This document shows positions 35,932 to 48,900 of a stretch of 64,000 nt of DNA, in pieces. Each line of letters starts with the position of its first letter. Within the stretch, counting starts at the first letter, position 1. The translations under genes and the position numbers were made by a program. The notes below the pieces were generated by a model that worked only from the letters and a program-made list of their open reading frames with translations, did no database searches and was not told where the DNA came from. This stretch comes from Lunularia cruciata (Eukaryota; Streptophyta; Marchantiopsida; Lunulariales; Lunulariaceae), in contig OX419755.1 in assembly GCA_948567375.1 (NCBI GenBank), positions 15,381,001 through 15,445,000 on the forward strand, read 5' to 3'.

Positions 35932-37436
35932 AGTACTTGCCCTTGCTTCTAATACAACCATAGCTACTCAGATTGACTCTTTGGAGCAAAGATTGGCTAG
36001 CATGGCCATAGCTCACCGGAGATCAGATTTGGGTGTTGAGGCTTCTATCTCTTATGTTGGTGATAAAGATACCTTGGACTTTATGTGTGGATTAGCATAG
36101 GTAGATGCATCTATTGTAGTAACTAGGAGTGAAATATATGCTCTAGAGCCTAGAGAAGAATCAATGGAGTTGCACCTACAAAGAGGAGAAGTTAGTAGAT
36201 AGGTAAAAAAGGTCAGACTTCTCCAATCTTTTACACTCTTTGAGGCACTATAGGCAACATCCATGGCTCTTAAATGTCCTAGTGCAAGTGTGATAGGTGG
36301 TGATGGAGTGCATGATAGACTAGATTCTAGTCAGCCATTGCCACTACATATATCGAATCCAACACGATGTTAGGGGTGGCTTAATTGGTTATGTGCTTCC
36401 CTTTGTTCTCAACCAATGACATGTTTACATTGGGAGTTGACCTAGCTCCAATGTTCCAATTGGATGCCACACTTTGTGAGAGTAGAGATGGAGAGATGAT
36501 GTACTTTTTTCTTTTAGAGAAGAGGTGGTTGACAGTGAGTTGACCTAGTCAAGGAGCATGGAATTTTCTCAATGGCCAATGATTTATGGCAAGCAACAAT
36601 AGCTAGGTTGGAGGAGTTACCAACTAGACCTACCTTTAAGCAAGCTTGGTTTACACTTGGAGTTGTCCTATTGGATAACCAAAGAGGAATTTTCCATTTG
36701 GTGGGACCTTCAAGGAAGGTCTATATACCAAAGAGGGTCTTATTAGACTTTGGTGTGCAGTTCTTTATGTTGGAGAAGGTTGCAATTATTGATCTTGAGC
36801 TACAAAAGATTGATATGGAAAGGTGTCCATTTTAGATCCAAATGTCTCTAAGGAGTAGTTCTACATAATATATCACATGTGGAGAGTTTATTATCCAGAT
36901 TAAGCCTGATCATCTAATTGATAGTTCTATGGTGAGAGCTCAGGCTATTACAATACTAGTAGAGTCATATGATATGCTAGTTGGTGGGATAGTGTTATAC
37001 CGCATGGGTTTCAATATTGATTATTAGAAGAAGACAACCTCACATAGACCAGGTTGGCAATCAGATGAGGGATGGGTATGTTGCCTACTAGTACACTTTA
37101 GTAGTGATAGTCTTGGCTCACTACAATCAAGGACAATGGCATCAATTTCAACTTTCAATGATTTTGTTACTTAGCTTAGTGACTTATTGGAGGAGAATGC
37201 CCATGTAGATGATAATCTAGTACTAGAGGAGATCACTTGGATTTAGAGTACAAGTAGGATTGTTTTATCCACCTTGGAAGTTCCATTGTGGAGTTTTGAG
37301 GAGGCATTGCAATAACATGCAAATCAATTGGTGAAATAGGCTTGGAATGGAGACTTTGTACCACCAAGTGTGAGGATGAAATTCCAGAGTATTTTACCTT
37401 GTCACCATACTCACTGCTTGGAAATATCTAATAGAG

Positions 37437-38385
37437 AGAGTATGTCTATTGGAATTTTTTGGTAGGATTAGCACTCGACTAGCTATGGTACTACATGCAA
37501 GTATATGAGTACAAAGGTACTTGTATGTAGAGAAAAATGAGACTGCTATGGTGAGTCTCTCTAAATCATATGCCACACTTAGCCTATTGGTATCTTGAGT
37601 TATTACCAATGTCGGCATTCAAAGGTTACCAAAAAGACCCTATTAGCAAAAATTTCCTTGTTAGGGATGTAGGATTTACAAAGATATGGTCCTATTCATA
37701 TGGCAATTTCTAGATGGCCATGTTAGGGACATACCCATGATAGTCAAGGTCAAGGTCTATAGGATTGCCATTTTGATATGTTTTGGTAGATGTTATATAT
37801 ACACATTATCTTTAGGTTCATTAGTCCATTTCTCTAGGCTACATTTTGGAGAACATCCCTTTGATGGGTGATTCTTGTACATGGGTGGTGGCAAGTACAC
37901 ATAAGATCCATTCTTGGATGGGACCTGCCATTTTTTTGGATGTAGCCAAAGCAAGATCACCTTTATCATCTTCATCTTTGGTGGAAAAACCTCCTAGAGA
38001 GGTTCTACAACGTGGCCTTTCAACAAATTGGATTCAACAAATAGATCTTACTATTGATGATATTTTGGATGTTGGATGTTAGTCTCAAAAGGTGGTAGTG
38101 GTTGATAGGTCAACTATGGCAATGGTGAACCTTGTTGGATAGCCAAAAGTTGCTTTACCCACACTTATGAGTTTCCCAAGCTCCCATGCTTTCCAAGAGA
38201 AAGATCTTGGGCTTATTTGGGACTCCTAGTTATAGTAGTTGATGGAGCTCAATGCTGACAAGAGGGAGTAGGCAATGGGTTTTCATACTGGTATTATTGC
38301 TATTATAATAATGTTAGAGGCACCTAGGCATAAGGTGTTAGATCAAGCTATGAACCTAGATTGTGGGCCTTGGCTTGCAAAGTAG
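37437..38385 (+). pseudogene. DNMT3-like methyltransferase domain, copy III (broken)
   Basis: Same position in pol as in copy I. It reads VCLLEFFGRISTRLAMVLHA (motif I), VQRYLYVEKNE, then after a frame change GPIHMAISRWPC followed by TAG (37718-37726, motif IV with the Cys intact), and SWMGPAIFLDVAKARS. The ENV motif is present near 37851 in a shifted frame. The late EREMGF-like region is recognisable near 38270. Inactive because of stops and frameshifts. Confidence 0.78.
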
Positions 38386-38996
38386 CATATGGTGTGCTTG
38401 ATAGAGATCATTACTTGGACACTTGTGAGCTCATTGTCTATCAAGATGATTCAAGCACATGTTGAGGGTAATGGACTAAGTGGGCAAGGTATTCTTGGGA
38501 CATACTAATGGCTACTAGTGAGAGTGGTCTACTTGGGGTCCATCTAGGTGAATGTGGTCTACTTACGTTACACCCTTAGTCTACTTGAGATGCAACTAGA
38601 GGACATATGGAGCTTGTAGCTAAAGTAGAGGGTGTTTTATACATTGAGGTCAGGGATTCTAGTGGTTGAGGGCATGACATTACTACTCCCAAGGGCCCAA
38701 TGTAGCAACCAATTAGTGCATCTCTCACTCCTATATCAATTTACAAAGGATACTTGAGAGCTAAACATTGGACCTGAGCTTATGAGAGAGGAAAGACAAA
38801 TAGTTTGGAGGTTCTTGAGGAGCTACATAAGTTGTTATGCATTTATTATGAAGGATTTGGGTGCTTTGACAAGACTTGGTATTTGAATTGAGCTTACAAA
38901 TGATACACCCATTTTGTAACATCCCTACAAATATAGTGATATGGATTCAAAGTCGGAGTAGAGACCTTTTTGAGATTGGTTTGGTTGAGGTAATGA

Positions 38997-40980
38997 CATC
39001 TACTCTTATTCTTAGGAGACAAATCAAAAGATGACCATTCCAGGTTCATAATGATTGGAATATGTTTAGGCTTGGAGCAGTGCTCATCCAAAATGATGAT
39101 GAGGGCAAGGAGTTTGTGGTGGCCTATGCTAGTTGCTCCAATAATTCAACAAAGACAAAGTATAGTTTGTATGAAGGAGGGTGCTTGGTAATAATATGGG
39201 TAATAACACATTTCCAATGTGACCTATTTAGTAACCTCTTCACTCTCATCACTAAGCATCAACCACTAAAATAATTGATGGAGTCTGACAAGCTTTCAAA
39301 GAAGCTTGCATGATGAGCTCTAACTTTATAGAAGTATAATTTCATGGTATTCATAGACCATGATGCAAATGGGTTGAGTAGAAATCCATGTCCCAGCCAA
39401 CATGATCATATTGGAGCATGTTGGCCTGAGGAGATGGTGCCAAGTTGGCATGCATCTACCTTTCTATTTATATCTTTTGAAGCCTTGGTGGTATCTCTCT
39501 CAGCACATACAAGAGGAGTTGTTGAGGTCACATATCCAAAGGGTGGAGATAATGGTATAGGTCAATGAGACATTCATAATGATGTCTTAGTGATGGATTA
39601 TCTTTGCATTGGTGTTGTGGATGGCAAAGTTGGTACCAAGGAGAAAAATCATATTCTTTAACAACCTGGGTAGTCTAGATTAGAGGGCAAATACCTTCTT
39701 TGAGTATGGGAAGATGATAGAGTGCAAGTAGTACCACTTCCATCTCACATACCACAATTTTCATGTCATGCTCATGAGAAGGTAGGACATTTTGGAGTAA
39801 AGCATACTCTAGAATCATTATTGATGGCACGGTATGCAGACCAATGTATAGTAGTTTGTTGCCAAATGTGTGGTTTGTCACCAAATTAGAGCATCATTTA
39901 ATGATCCTATGCCATAGTTACACCCATTACCTATTATAGGAATGGGTTACCATTGAAGTTTGGACTTTTTTAGACCTTTACCATTGACTGTGAGACATCA
40001 TCAATATGTTTTAGTTATGGTGGAGCACTTCTCCAAGTGGATTGTGTTGGTGGCACTTCCTAACAAGTCAAGTGTAGGGATGACTTACTCATTCCTAGAT
40101 TGGGTTTGTAGTCATTTTGGTGCACCGGCTAAGGTTTTGACTAATCAGTATACAAAGTTCTTGGGGAAGTTCTTGGTCTTGTGTGACAAGGCCTTTGATT
40201 GATAATCAGACTACCTCTCAAGATCATGTTGAGGTACATGGTTTAGTAGAGAGAGTGGTTCAGATGGTGAAGAGAGGATTGGGTAAATATGGTTTGTAGA
40301 GAGGCCACTTGGGAGATTGGGATCTCCATTTACCTAGGTTGGCCATGGGCTATTGCTTCAGCTGCTTCTTTCCTTACTTTTTACGCAATGGACAAGATCT
40401 AGCTTTACTTGCAGCCATTCATTGTGATGCTACTATAGTTTTGGACTTTGATGATCTAGACATATGGGTGAATGCATGTTCTCAATGGGTAGAGATCTTT
40501 TGGAGAGTTATGCCAATTTCCTTTGAGAACTTAGTGATTGCTCAACATAGGGATACCTTATGCTATGCTACTATTTGAAGAAGAGGTTATAGACCCTTGA
40601 TCGATCAATTTCATCCAAGTGACTATGTATATCTATAGCAAACTACATCGACAACACTTGATGCTACTACAAGTTGCACTATCTTGAAAGTGAACAAGGT
40701 TTTTCTTTCTAGGATCCTTGTGTTAGAAGGATGTGATGGAGTTGTTTGGAAGGATCATGTGTGCAATTGTGTGCCATGCCACCTCCCAAGCATTGATGGC
40801 ACTATGGACCCAAGCTTAGCACTTGTATGTGCAAGCTTGCAATGTATGTTATGTGACTCTTCTGGTGGAGCTACTACTATGTTAGTGTGTGATGGATTTT
40901 TGAGAGGATGGAATATAACATGTTTGACTACTCCACTCATTGTGATTCCTCAAGGATAATGTTTATGTCCTAGATAAACT
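38997..40980 (+). pseudogene. RNase H, integrase and PHD finger of copy III (broken)
   Basis: RNase H reads RLGAVLIQNDDEGKEFVVAY and ITHFQCDLFSNLFTLITKHQ (39062-39274). Integrase reads LDFFRPLPLTVRHH-like sequence with VMVEHFSKWIV and VLTNQYTKFLGKF (second Asp changed to Asn, about 40140), then EVHGLVERVVQMVKRG, which keeps the Glu. The PHD finger (about 40843-40970) reads CMLCDSSGGATTMLVCDG, then FLRGWNITC and IVIPQG, a TAA and CLCP; several ligands are substituted (Cys to Phe, His to Asn). Confidence 0.78.
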
Positions 40981-41149
40981 TGACCTATAGCTAGTTCACC
41001 CTTTATGTAGTATAGATTGCAAATAGGTGACTAAAATTGGGGCTTGATAGCACCCAACCTCTTGATCTTTGCCCACTATAGGGCATATCACATACTTTGG
41101 AGTAGATGGCTATTTGGAGTTAGAGGGATCTATCCTCCAGCTAGGGGGA

Positions 41150-41833
41150 TTGTGCACTTTAAAGTTCATGTATGACTAATGTGTGATGTGCTTCTATAGT
41201 GTATGATGTTGATAACAATGTATGTTATGTAGCAATGAATATACACATGACCATTGCCATAACATTTGTAGCGCCAAAGCTAGTTTGCTTGGACATTGGA
41301 GTGGTAGTGTTGGCAATCATAGTTATTTTGGTAGTTACTCATGGACTACTTGTTGGTAGTGAGATTTCATGTTAAGGCTACTCATCACATGGTGGGACCT
41401 ACTATCACATGCACTATTTGCACCGTCGGATATGCCATCAACAATGCCATTAGGGCTAGAGACGTAGGTCAAGCAAAGGAGTATAATTTCAAAGTGTAGC
41501 TCTAGAGAGCACACTTCTCTGATGTTGAGCCTTTGAGTTCTTGGCTATGGTGGACAAAGGCCGATGAGCATCACTTGGAGTCTCTTAACTAGAGTGGGTG
41601 TGGCTTGATTGTAATCAATGCCCTATTTTTGGCAGATTGTTGAGTGAAGGATCAAGTACAAATCTGATTTGAGTGTGATTTGAGTGTGATTTGAGTGGAA
41701 GAATAAATTGATTATTGTGGTACTTTAGAGTTCATATATGAATTATGTGTGAGTTGTGTTTCTATAGTGTATGATATCGATAACATATATGTATGATATA
41801 TGATATTGTGTAGCAATGTATATACACACAACA
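41150..41833 (+). repeat. 3' repeats A1-B2-A2 of copy III
   Basis: Purine tract AGCTAGGGGGA, then A1 (from 41150, TTGTGCACTTT), B2 (about 41254-41714) and A2 (41715-41833, to ACACAACA). Same order as at the 3' ends of copies I and IV. The following 200 bases to about 42049 show nothing recognisable. Confidence 0.82.
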
Positions 41834-42878
41834 TCCTCAACCAAGTTAACTCCACCATCAACTACCTTTGCTCTAGAAGCAAGAACCATATCATCCCTAC
41901 TTTCCAAATTGTGACAACCAACCAAAACACTAGAGTGGAATCAACTCCCAATACGAACATATCATTGGCTAAGAACAAAGGAAGCACATAATCAATTGAG
42001 TCACTCCAAACATTATGCTAGACTAAATATGTATAATAGCTTGTGATTCTTACTAGACTTATATTTAAGTGAGCTTAATTCACACTTGGAGTTGTCTTAT
42101 TGGATAATTAGAGTGGGATATTTTGTTTAGTGGGACCTTCAAGGAATGTCTATACGACATAGAGGGTCTTATTATACTCTAATGTGCATCTCCTTATGTT
42201 GGGGAAGGTTATATTTGTCAATCTTGGGCTATAAAATACCAATGTATCCATTTCAAATCCATACATCTCTAGGAGATAGTTCTACATAATACATCACATG
42301 TAGAGAATTCATTATCTAGATTTAGCCCGGTCATTTGATTGATAGCTTTGTGGTGAGAGCTCAAGCTATTGTTATAGTAATAGAGTCATATAATGTGCTA
42401 GTTGGTTGGTGGAGTCCTTTTATATCCCATGGGTTTCAACATTGATTATTGAGAGGAGACAACTTCCTATAGGCCATGTTGGCAATCAAGTGAGGGATGT
42501 GTATGCCACCTACTGGTATACTTTAGTAGTAGCAATCTTGGCTCACTACAATAAGGACCATAACATCAATTTTAGTTTTCAAGGGTTCCATTACCTGGCT
42601 TGGTGACTTATTGGAGGTGAACATCCATACGGAGGATTCCCTAGTACTAGAGGAGATCACTTAGATTTGGAGTACGAGTGAGGTTGTTTAATCTAGCTTG
42701 GATGTTTCATAGTAGAGTTCTAAGGAGGCACTATAGCAATATGTGCATCAACTGGTGTAGTAGGCTTGGAGTAGAGCCTTTGTACCACTAGGAGACCAAT
42801 GTGAAAATGGGCCTCTACAGTCTATTACCTTTTCACCTTTGGATACCACACTTATTTCTTGGTAGTATCCAATATAGG

Positions 42879-43829
42879 GAGTATGCCTATTAGAGTTGTT
42901 TGGTGGGTTCAACACTAGACTAGCTGCAATATTATAGGCAAGCATACGGGTTTAGAGGTACTTGTATGTGGATAGAGATAAGATAGTTGGGCGAGTCTCT
43001 CTATATCATGTAACACACTTGGCCTATTGGTATCTTGACTTATTACCAATATGAATAGTAAAGGATTGCTAAAAACCATACCATGAGACATTTCTTTATT
43101 GGGAGCACAAAATTATACATATATGGTCTCATTCATTTGGTGATTCAAGATGGCTATGTCAAGGACATACCCATGTTGACCAAGGTTACGGTCTACATGA
43201 TCCCCATTTTGGTGTGTTTTGGAGATATTATGTATACTATACCATCTCCAGCCATTTCTCTAGTCTTTTTTCTAGCCTACATTTTGGAGAAAGTCCCTTT
43301 GATGGGTGATTCTTACATACGGGTGGTGGCGAGTACAGATCAAATCCATTCTTGGATGAGACTAACCATGTTGTTAAATGCAGCCCAAGTTGGATTGCAA
43401 GCTCATTGTATTCATCTTTAGTGGACAAACCTCTTACTTAGAGAAGTTTTATAGTGTGCTTATGATGGGATTCAATGACTAGTCCACCTTATTATTGATG
43501 ATATTCTAGATATTAAGCGCTAGTCTCAAACAATAGTAGTGGCTGATAGGTCATCTATGGTAGTGGTAAACCTTGTTGGGTAGCCTAGAGCCATGTTTTA
43601 CCTACTCTTATGAGTTTCCCAAGCTCCCATGCTTTTCAACAGAGAGGACTTGGATTTGTTTGGAACTCATAGTAATAACAATTGGTGGAACCCAATGAGA
43701 GAGAGCAATTGTATCAATATTACCACTAGTTTAGCCATGTTAGAGGCATCTAAGCATTAAATGTTAGGTTAGGCTATGAACTTGAACTATTTGAACTGGA
43801 TTTTGAGCCTTGGATTGGTTGAGTGGCAA
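42879..43829 (+). pseudogene. DNMT3-like methyltransferase domain, copy IV (broken)
   Basis: Reads VCLLELFGGFNTRLAAIL (motif I), RYLYVDRDK, SLYHVTHLAYWYL, and motif IV as RWLCQGHTHVDQGYGLHDPH (about 43148-43210). Here the Cys-Gln pair is intact but the conserved Pro has become Leu (CTA). Motif VI reads AYILEKVPLMGDS (Asn changed to Lys). The end is recognisable near 43780 (MNLNYLNWILSLGL). Frameshifts and stops elsewhere. Confidence 0.8.
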
Positions 43830-44329
43830 AGGATGTGCTTGATAGGCATCACCACTCGGAAACTTGTGAGTTCTATGCTTATCAAGATGATTCAGGCACA
43901 TGTTGGGGTTGATGGACCAAGTGGGCATGGTATTCTTAAGACACAACCAGTAACTACTAGTGAGAGTGGCCTACTTGGGGTACATTTAGGTAAGTGTGGT
44001 ATACTTGGGGATGTAGCTAGAGGATGTGTGGAGCTTGGAGCAAAGTAAATGGAGTTTTTTGCCCTACAATTAGAGATTCTAGTGGTTGGGCGCATGGCAT
44101 TATTGCTCCCAAGGGCCCAATGTAGCAAGCAATCACAATGTCTTCTACATCTAAATTAGTTATAGAGGATACTTGGGAGTCAAACATTGGACCCAATTTC
44201 ATAAGAAAGGAAAGACAAAGAGTTTGGATGTTTTTGAGGAACTACGTAAGTTATGTTGCCTTCAAGATGAAAGATTTTGGTGCTCTAAAAGAACATTTGT
44301 ATTTGGATTGAGTTGACTTGTGATACACC

Positions 44330-47190
44330 AATTTTTGACATCCCTAGAAATATATTAACATGGAGAGAGCCTTGATTTAGAGTAGTAGAATAGATCTTTT
44401 TGAGGCTAGTTTGGTGGAGATTTCACATGGAAAGTATGCTTCAATTATAGTGATGCCAAAAAAGAAAGATATACATAGCAACTACACAAATAGGCAAATA
44501 AGTAGAGATTATTGTCTATCAACCAATAGATTAGGGTTGATTTGCATGCTATGCCAATACCAAAGATGTTTGATGCAATTGGGCATGCAAAGGTCTTTAG
44601 TTTTTTGGATCTTTGAGCAAGATATCATCAATTACTAATCAGGGAGGAAGACAAGTCCAGGATAACATTTTGGGCTATTGATCCTCACGGTAAGGATGTA
44701 TTGTATCAATGGAGGTTATTACCATTTGGGTTAAAGAACTCTCCTACCATGTTTCAAAGGGTCATGGACAAGATCCTAATAGGATTGGATTTTGCTTGGT
44801 GCTATATTAATGGTATTTTGGTCTATATCACTATTATGGAGGAGCATGAGAGACATTTGTTTGAGAGATTGAGATCTCATGGACTCAAATTATATCCTAG
44901 GAAGTGTAGATTCTTCCATGAACAAGTTGAGTATTTAGGTCACACTATCTACCTTAGTGGACTTGGTGTTTAATAGACCAAGGCTATTGCACATATTCTT
45001 TGGGCCTACATATGTGAGTAAAGTGCAAGCATTCCTTGGGTTAGCAAACTTCTATTGTCAATATGTTAGAGGATTCAATGCTATTGCAAAGACCTTCACA
45101 AAGTTGACCAAAATTACATAAGAGTGGTGTTGAGGAGATGAATATGAGAGAAATTTTATAGAGCTCAAGGAGAGGTTGACATCAGCCCCTATTCTCAAGA
45201 GACCAATCAAAAGAGGACCATTCTAGGTTCATAATGACTAGAGTAATTGGAGCTTGGAATAGTGCTCAACCAATTGGATGATGAGTGGAACAAAACTTTT
45301 GTGGTTTATGCTAATTGCTCTAAAATTTCAATAGAGGTGAAGTATAGTTCATATGAGGGAGAGTGCTTGGCAACAATGTGGGTGGTAGCACATTTTTGAT
45401 ATTATTTATTTGGTAGCTCCTTTATTCTCATCAACCACTAAAGTGGTTGATGGAGTCCAACAAGCTTTCAAGGAAGCTTGCATGATGGGTTTTGACTTTA
45501 TAGGATTATTATTTCATAATTATTCATAGACCTAGAGTGGTGAACTATGATGCATATGGGTTGAGTGGAAACCCCTGTACCAACAAGCAAGATCAGATTA
45601 GAGCATGTTAGCATGGTGAGATAGATGAGGAGATGGTGTTGGCATGCATCTACCTTTCTATGTATATTTTCTAAGGCTTTGATTATACCTCTCTCAATAT
45701 AAACAAGAGCAATTTTTGAGGCCTTAGATCCAAAAGTTGAAGATATTGGTATAGGTTAGCAAGACATTCATGATAATGTCTTAGCAATGAAATATCTTTG
45801 AATTGGTGTTATGTGTGGCTTAATTGGTGCTAAGGAGAGAGATGGGTCCTCTAGCAAACCAAGCGGTTTAGATTGGAGGGTAGATACCTTCATGTTTGGG
45901 AGGATAGTAGAGGGCAAGTATTACCTCTTCCATCTCAAAGACCATAGTTGATATAACATGCTCATGAAGAGCTAGAAAATTTTGGAGTAAAGCTTATATA
46001 TATAGCTTACTCTTGAGCCATTACTGGTGGTATGGTATGCAAACCAATGTATAGCAATTTTTTGCCAGATGTGTGGTTTGTGATTGAGTTAGAGCATCAT
46101 TTAATGCTCCTATGTCACAATTACATCCATTACCTATCATGGGATTGGGTTGTCGCTAGAGTTTGGACTTTGTTGGACCTTAATTGTTGATTGTGAGACA
46201 TTATCAATATGTTTTGGTTATGGTGGAGTACTTCTCCAAGTGGATTGAGTTTGTGAAATTTCTTGACAAGTCCAATGAAGGGACAACTTACTCATTCTTG
46301 GATCATGTTCTTAGTCATTTTGGTGCACCAATTGAGGTCTTGATTGATCAAGCTATAGATTTCTTGGAAGAGTTTCAAGTCTTGTGACAAGGTCTTGATT
46401 GATCACCATAATACCTCCCAAAATCAACTTGAGGCAAATGGTTTAGCAGAGAGTGATTTAGATGATGAAGAGAAAATTGCATAAATATAGTTGCAGAGAG
46501 GTCACTTAGGAGATTAGGATCTCTAATTACCTTGGTTGGCCATGGGCTATCAGTTTAACTAGAAAGTCTCCTTAGAATCCTCTCTCCTTAGTTTTTACTC
46601 TATGTACAAGATCTAGATTTACATGCAACCATTTGTTGTGATGCTATTTTAACTTTAAACTTGGATGTTCCAAATGTATGGGTGAGAGCATGTTTTCAAT
46701 AGATAGAGACCTTTTTGAGAATGATGCTAATGGCTTTTGAGAACTTAGAAATTTCTCAACATAAGGATACCTTATACTATGCTATTATTTGAGGAAGAGG
46801 TTATAGACCTTTAATCTGTCAATTTTATCCAAGTGATTATGTACATCTACAATAGGTTACACCAATGACACTTGATGTGACTCCAGGCCGCACTATCTTG
46901 AGAGTGCATAAGGTTTTGCCTTTTGGAGTCTTGATGTTGGAAGGATGTGATAGTGTTTTTTGGAAGGATCATGTGCGCAATTGTGCGCCATGCCACCTCC
47001 CAAACATTGATGGCACTATGGACCCAAACTTGGTCGTTGTACATACAGGCTTGCAATGTATGTTATGTGGTTCTTCTTGTGGAGCTACTACTATGTTGGT
47101 GTGGTGATAGTTGTTTGAGAGGATGACATATGGCATGTTTGACTCCTCCTCTCATGATGGTTCCTCAAGGATAATGGCTATATCTTCAAT
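44330..47190 (+). pseudogene. Reverse transcriptase, RNase H, integrase and PHD finger of copy IV (broken)
   Basis: The best-preserved reverse transcriptase piece is 44701-44973, open for 90 codons: YQWRLLPFGLKNSPTMFQRV, MDKILIGLDFAWCYINGILV, HGLKLYPRKCRFFHEQVEYL. The catalytic box is YING (44803-44814), so both Asp residues are lost. RNase H follows near 45180-45570, integrase near 45950-46480 (VMVEYFSKWIEFV, SHFGAPIEVLIDQAIDFLEE). The PHD start reads CMLCGSSCGATTMLVW near 47056 and then shifts frame. Confidence 0.8.
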
Positions 47191-47365
47191 ATACTTGATG
47201 TATAGCTAGTTCACTCTTTATGTGATATAGATTGCAAACATGCAACTAATGATAGGGCTTGATAGCATTCGGCCTCTTGATCTTTACCTACCATAGGACA
47301 TATCACATACTTGGAGTAGATGGCTATCTAGAGTTAGAAGGACGGAACCGTCAACTATGGGGAGA

Positions 47366-48022
47366 TTGTGGCACTTTAGAGTTTGTGTATGGGTTCGGTA
47401 TGAATTGTGCTTCTATAGTGTATGATGTTGCCAATGATGTATGTTATGTAGCAATGCATATATGCATAATTACTATCATGACCTTTGCCACAATGAAGCT
47501 AGTTTGCTTGGACGTTGGAGTATTAGTCTTGGCAGTCCTAGTTATATCAATAGTTGCTGAAAGGCTCTTTAGTGGTGGCTAGATTTCATGTTAGTGTTAT
47601 TGATCACACCATTGGAGCTACCGCTAGTCACATTGTTTGCATATCAGATGGGTTGTAAACAACACCATTAGGGTTTGAGCTAGGTCAAGTCATAGGGGTA
47701 TACCTTCAAAGTGCAGCTCCATAGAATTCATTTCTCTGATGTTTAGCCTTTGAATGCTTTGCTATGGTGGATAGAGACAAGCAAGTGTCACTTGGAATCT
47801 CTTAGCTAGAGTGGGTGTGACTTTATAATGTAATCAATGCCCGATGTTTACAATTTCTTGACTTTGAGTGATTGATTTCTGATTCGAGTTGAGTTTAGTG
47901 TGAACTGAATTGATTATTGTGACACTTTAGAGGTTGCATATGATTTCAATCTGAGTTGTGCTTCTATAGTGAATAATGTTAATGACGATATATGTTGTGT
48001 AGTGATGTATGTATGCACAACA
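47366..48022 (+). repeat. 3' repeats A1-B2-A2 of copy IV
   Basis: A1 starts at 47366 (TTGTGGCAC after a GGGGAGA tract), B2 runs about 47474-47916 and A2 47917-48022, ending GCACAACA. This is the third independent 3' end with the same A-B-A order. Confidence 0.82.
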
Positions 48023-48900
48023 AAGTAGTTCGCAAAAGCTTTTCCCAAGTCACCCCGGAGAAGAAGTGCAACTGGAACAATAATTTAATCACGGGATTTG
48101 ATAAATCCTTGCAAGTTATCCCGACTGATTACATAATTTAGAGTTAATAGAAAGGAAGAATCTATTCAAAGTAAACATGCACCGCAAACTTTCCGATCAA
48201 TTGGTTCAAAAAGGGAAATTAAACTTCCCCTCTCTATCTTAAACCTTTGTACCATTAAGAGAGAGAGAGTCATCAACCTTCGCCGGGGACATCAATGGCG
48301 ATTTAATATTGCACTTGACGATCGATGCTGATACATTTCTTTCATAGAAAAGACATGATTTTGCAGGTTAGTAGCTAGCTAGCATCTCTGGATGGGTGTT
48401 ACTATTGACGATTTTCCGGAACGGCAACCGAAGGTGCTTCCTGTAGACTGTGCACACTGTGTTAAGTTATGTATAAAGAGGTTTAGCTGGATCATGGGAG
48501 TCAGAATCTACTAAAGATGTTGAAATTGGTTATACGAATTGTTGACCATGGGCTGTGTTGAAGGTCAAAACTCAATATGTCACTGACTCTGAAGACAGAC
48601 TGGGAAGTACTCCTCTCTCAATGGCTATTGTTGCCTCAAACGGTCATAATTCGTCCGGTGAAGGAGAGGAGACCTCAAACTTGTGCCGATTTTGCATCTC
48701 GTGTTGCTCCTGCTTCGTCCCTTAGTAGATATTTCAAATATCCTCTATGTTTTAAGCTCTATTAGGAGAAACACGAAACATTCATTCCCCCGTCTTCCCC
48801 TTGCATTCAGCTTGCACATCGAACAGTATCAGTCAGATTTTTCGCAAAATCTGCAAACGCACTCGTGAAATCTGAGCTTGACCTTTTACGATTCCTCTCT
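48023..48900. other. Intergenic, right border of the repeat block
   Basis: Base composition returns to that of the gene regions. It should hold the 3' UTR of the minus-strand gene that ends at 48901. No gene seen. Confidence 0.4.

Larger units (their letters stand above)
32673..41833 (+). mobile_element. Ty3/gypsy-type element, copy III (decayed; reverse transcriptase deleted)
   Basis: B1 (32673-33121), leader, gag (about 33890-36500, interrupted by a 690-bp insertion), protease (about 36525-36840), DNMT3-like domain, RNase H, integrase, PHD finger, then A1-B2-A2 to 41833. The outer ends carry TGTCATGA and ACAACA, flanked by a 4-bp repeat TCCT (32669-32672, 41834-41837), so these are true insertion ends. 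The reverse transcriptase core is missing: sequence passes from its N-terminal edge to the start of RNase H near 38990. Stops and frameshifts occur throughout. Confidence 0.88.
42050..48022 (+). mobile_element. Ty3/gypsy-type element, copy IV (5'-truncated)
   Basis: The copy begins inside the protease region (from about 42050, before TTCACACTTGGAGTTG) and runs through DNMT3-like domain, reverse transcriptase, RNase H, integrase and PHD finger to A1-B2-A2. Gag, leader and 5' repeat are absent. The truncated start shares base variants with the inverted fragment at 32442 (CTTATATTTAAGTGAGC type), so those two are closer to each other than to copy I. Confidence 0.85.
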
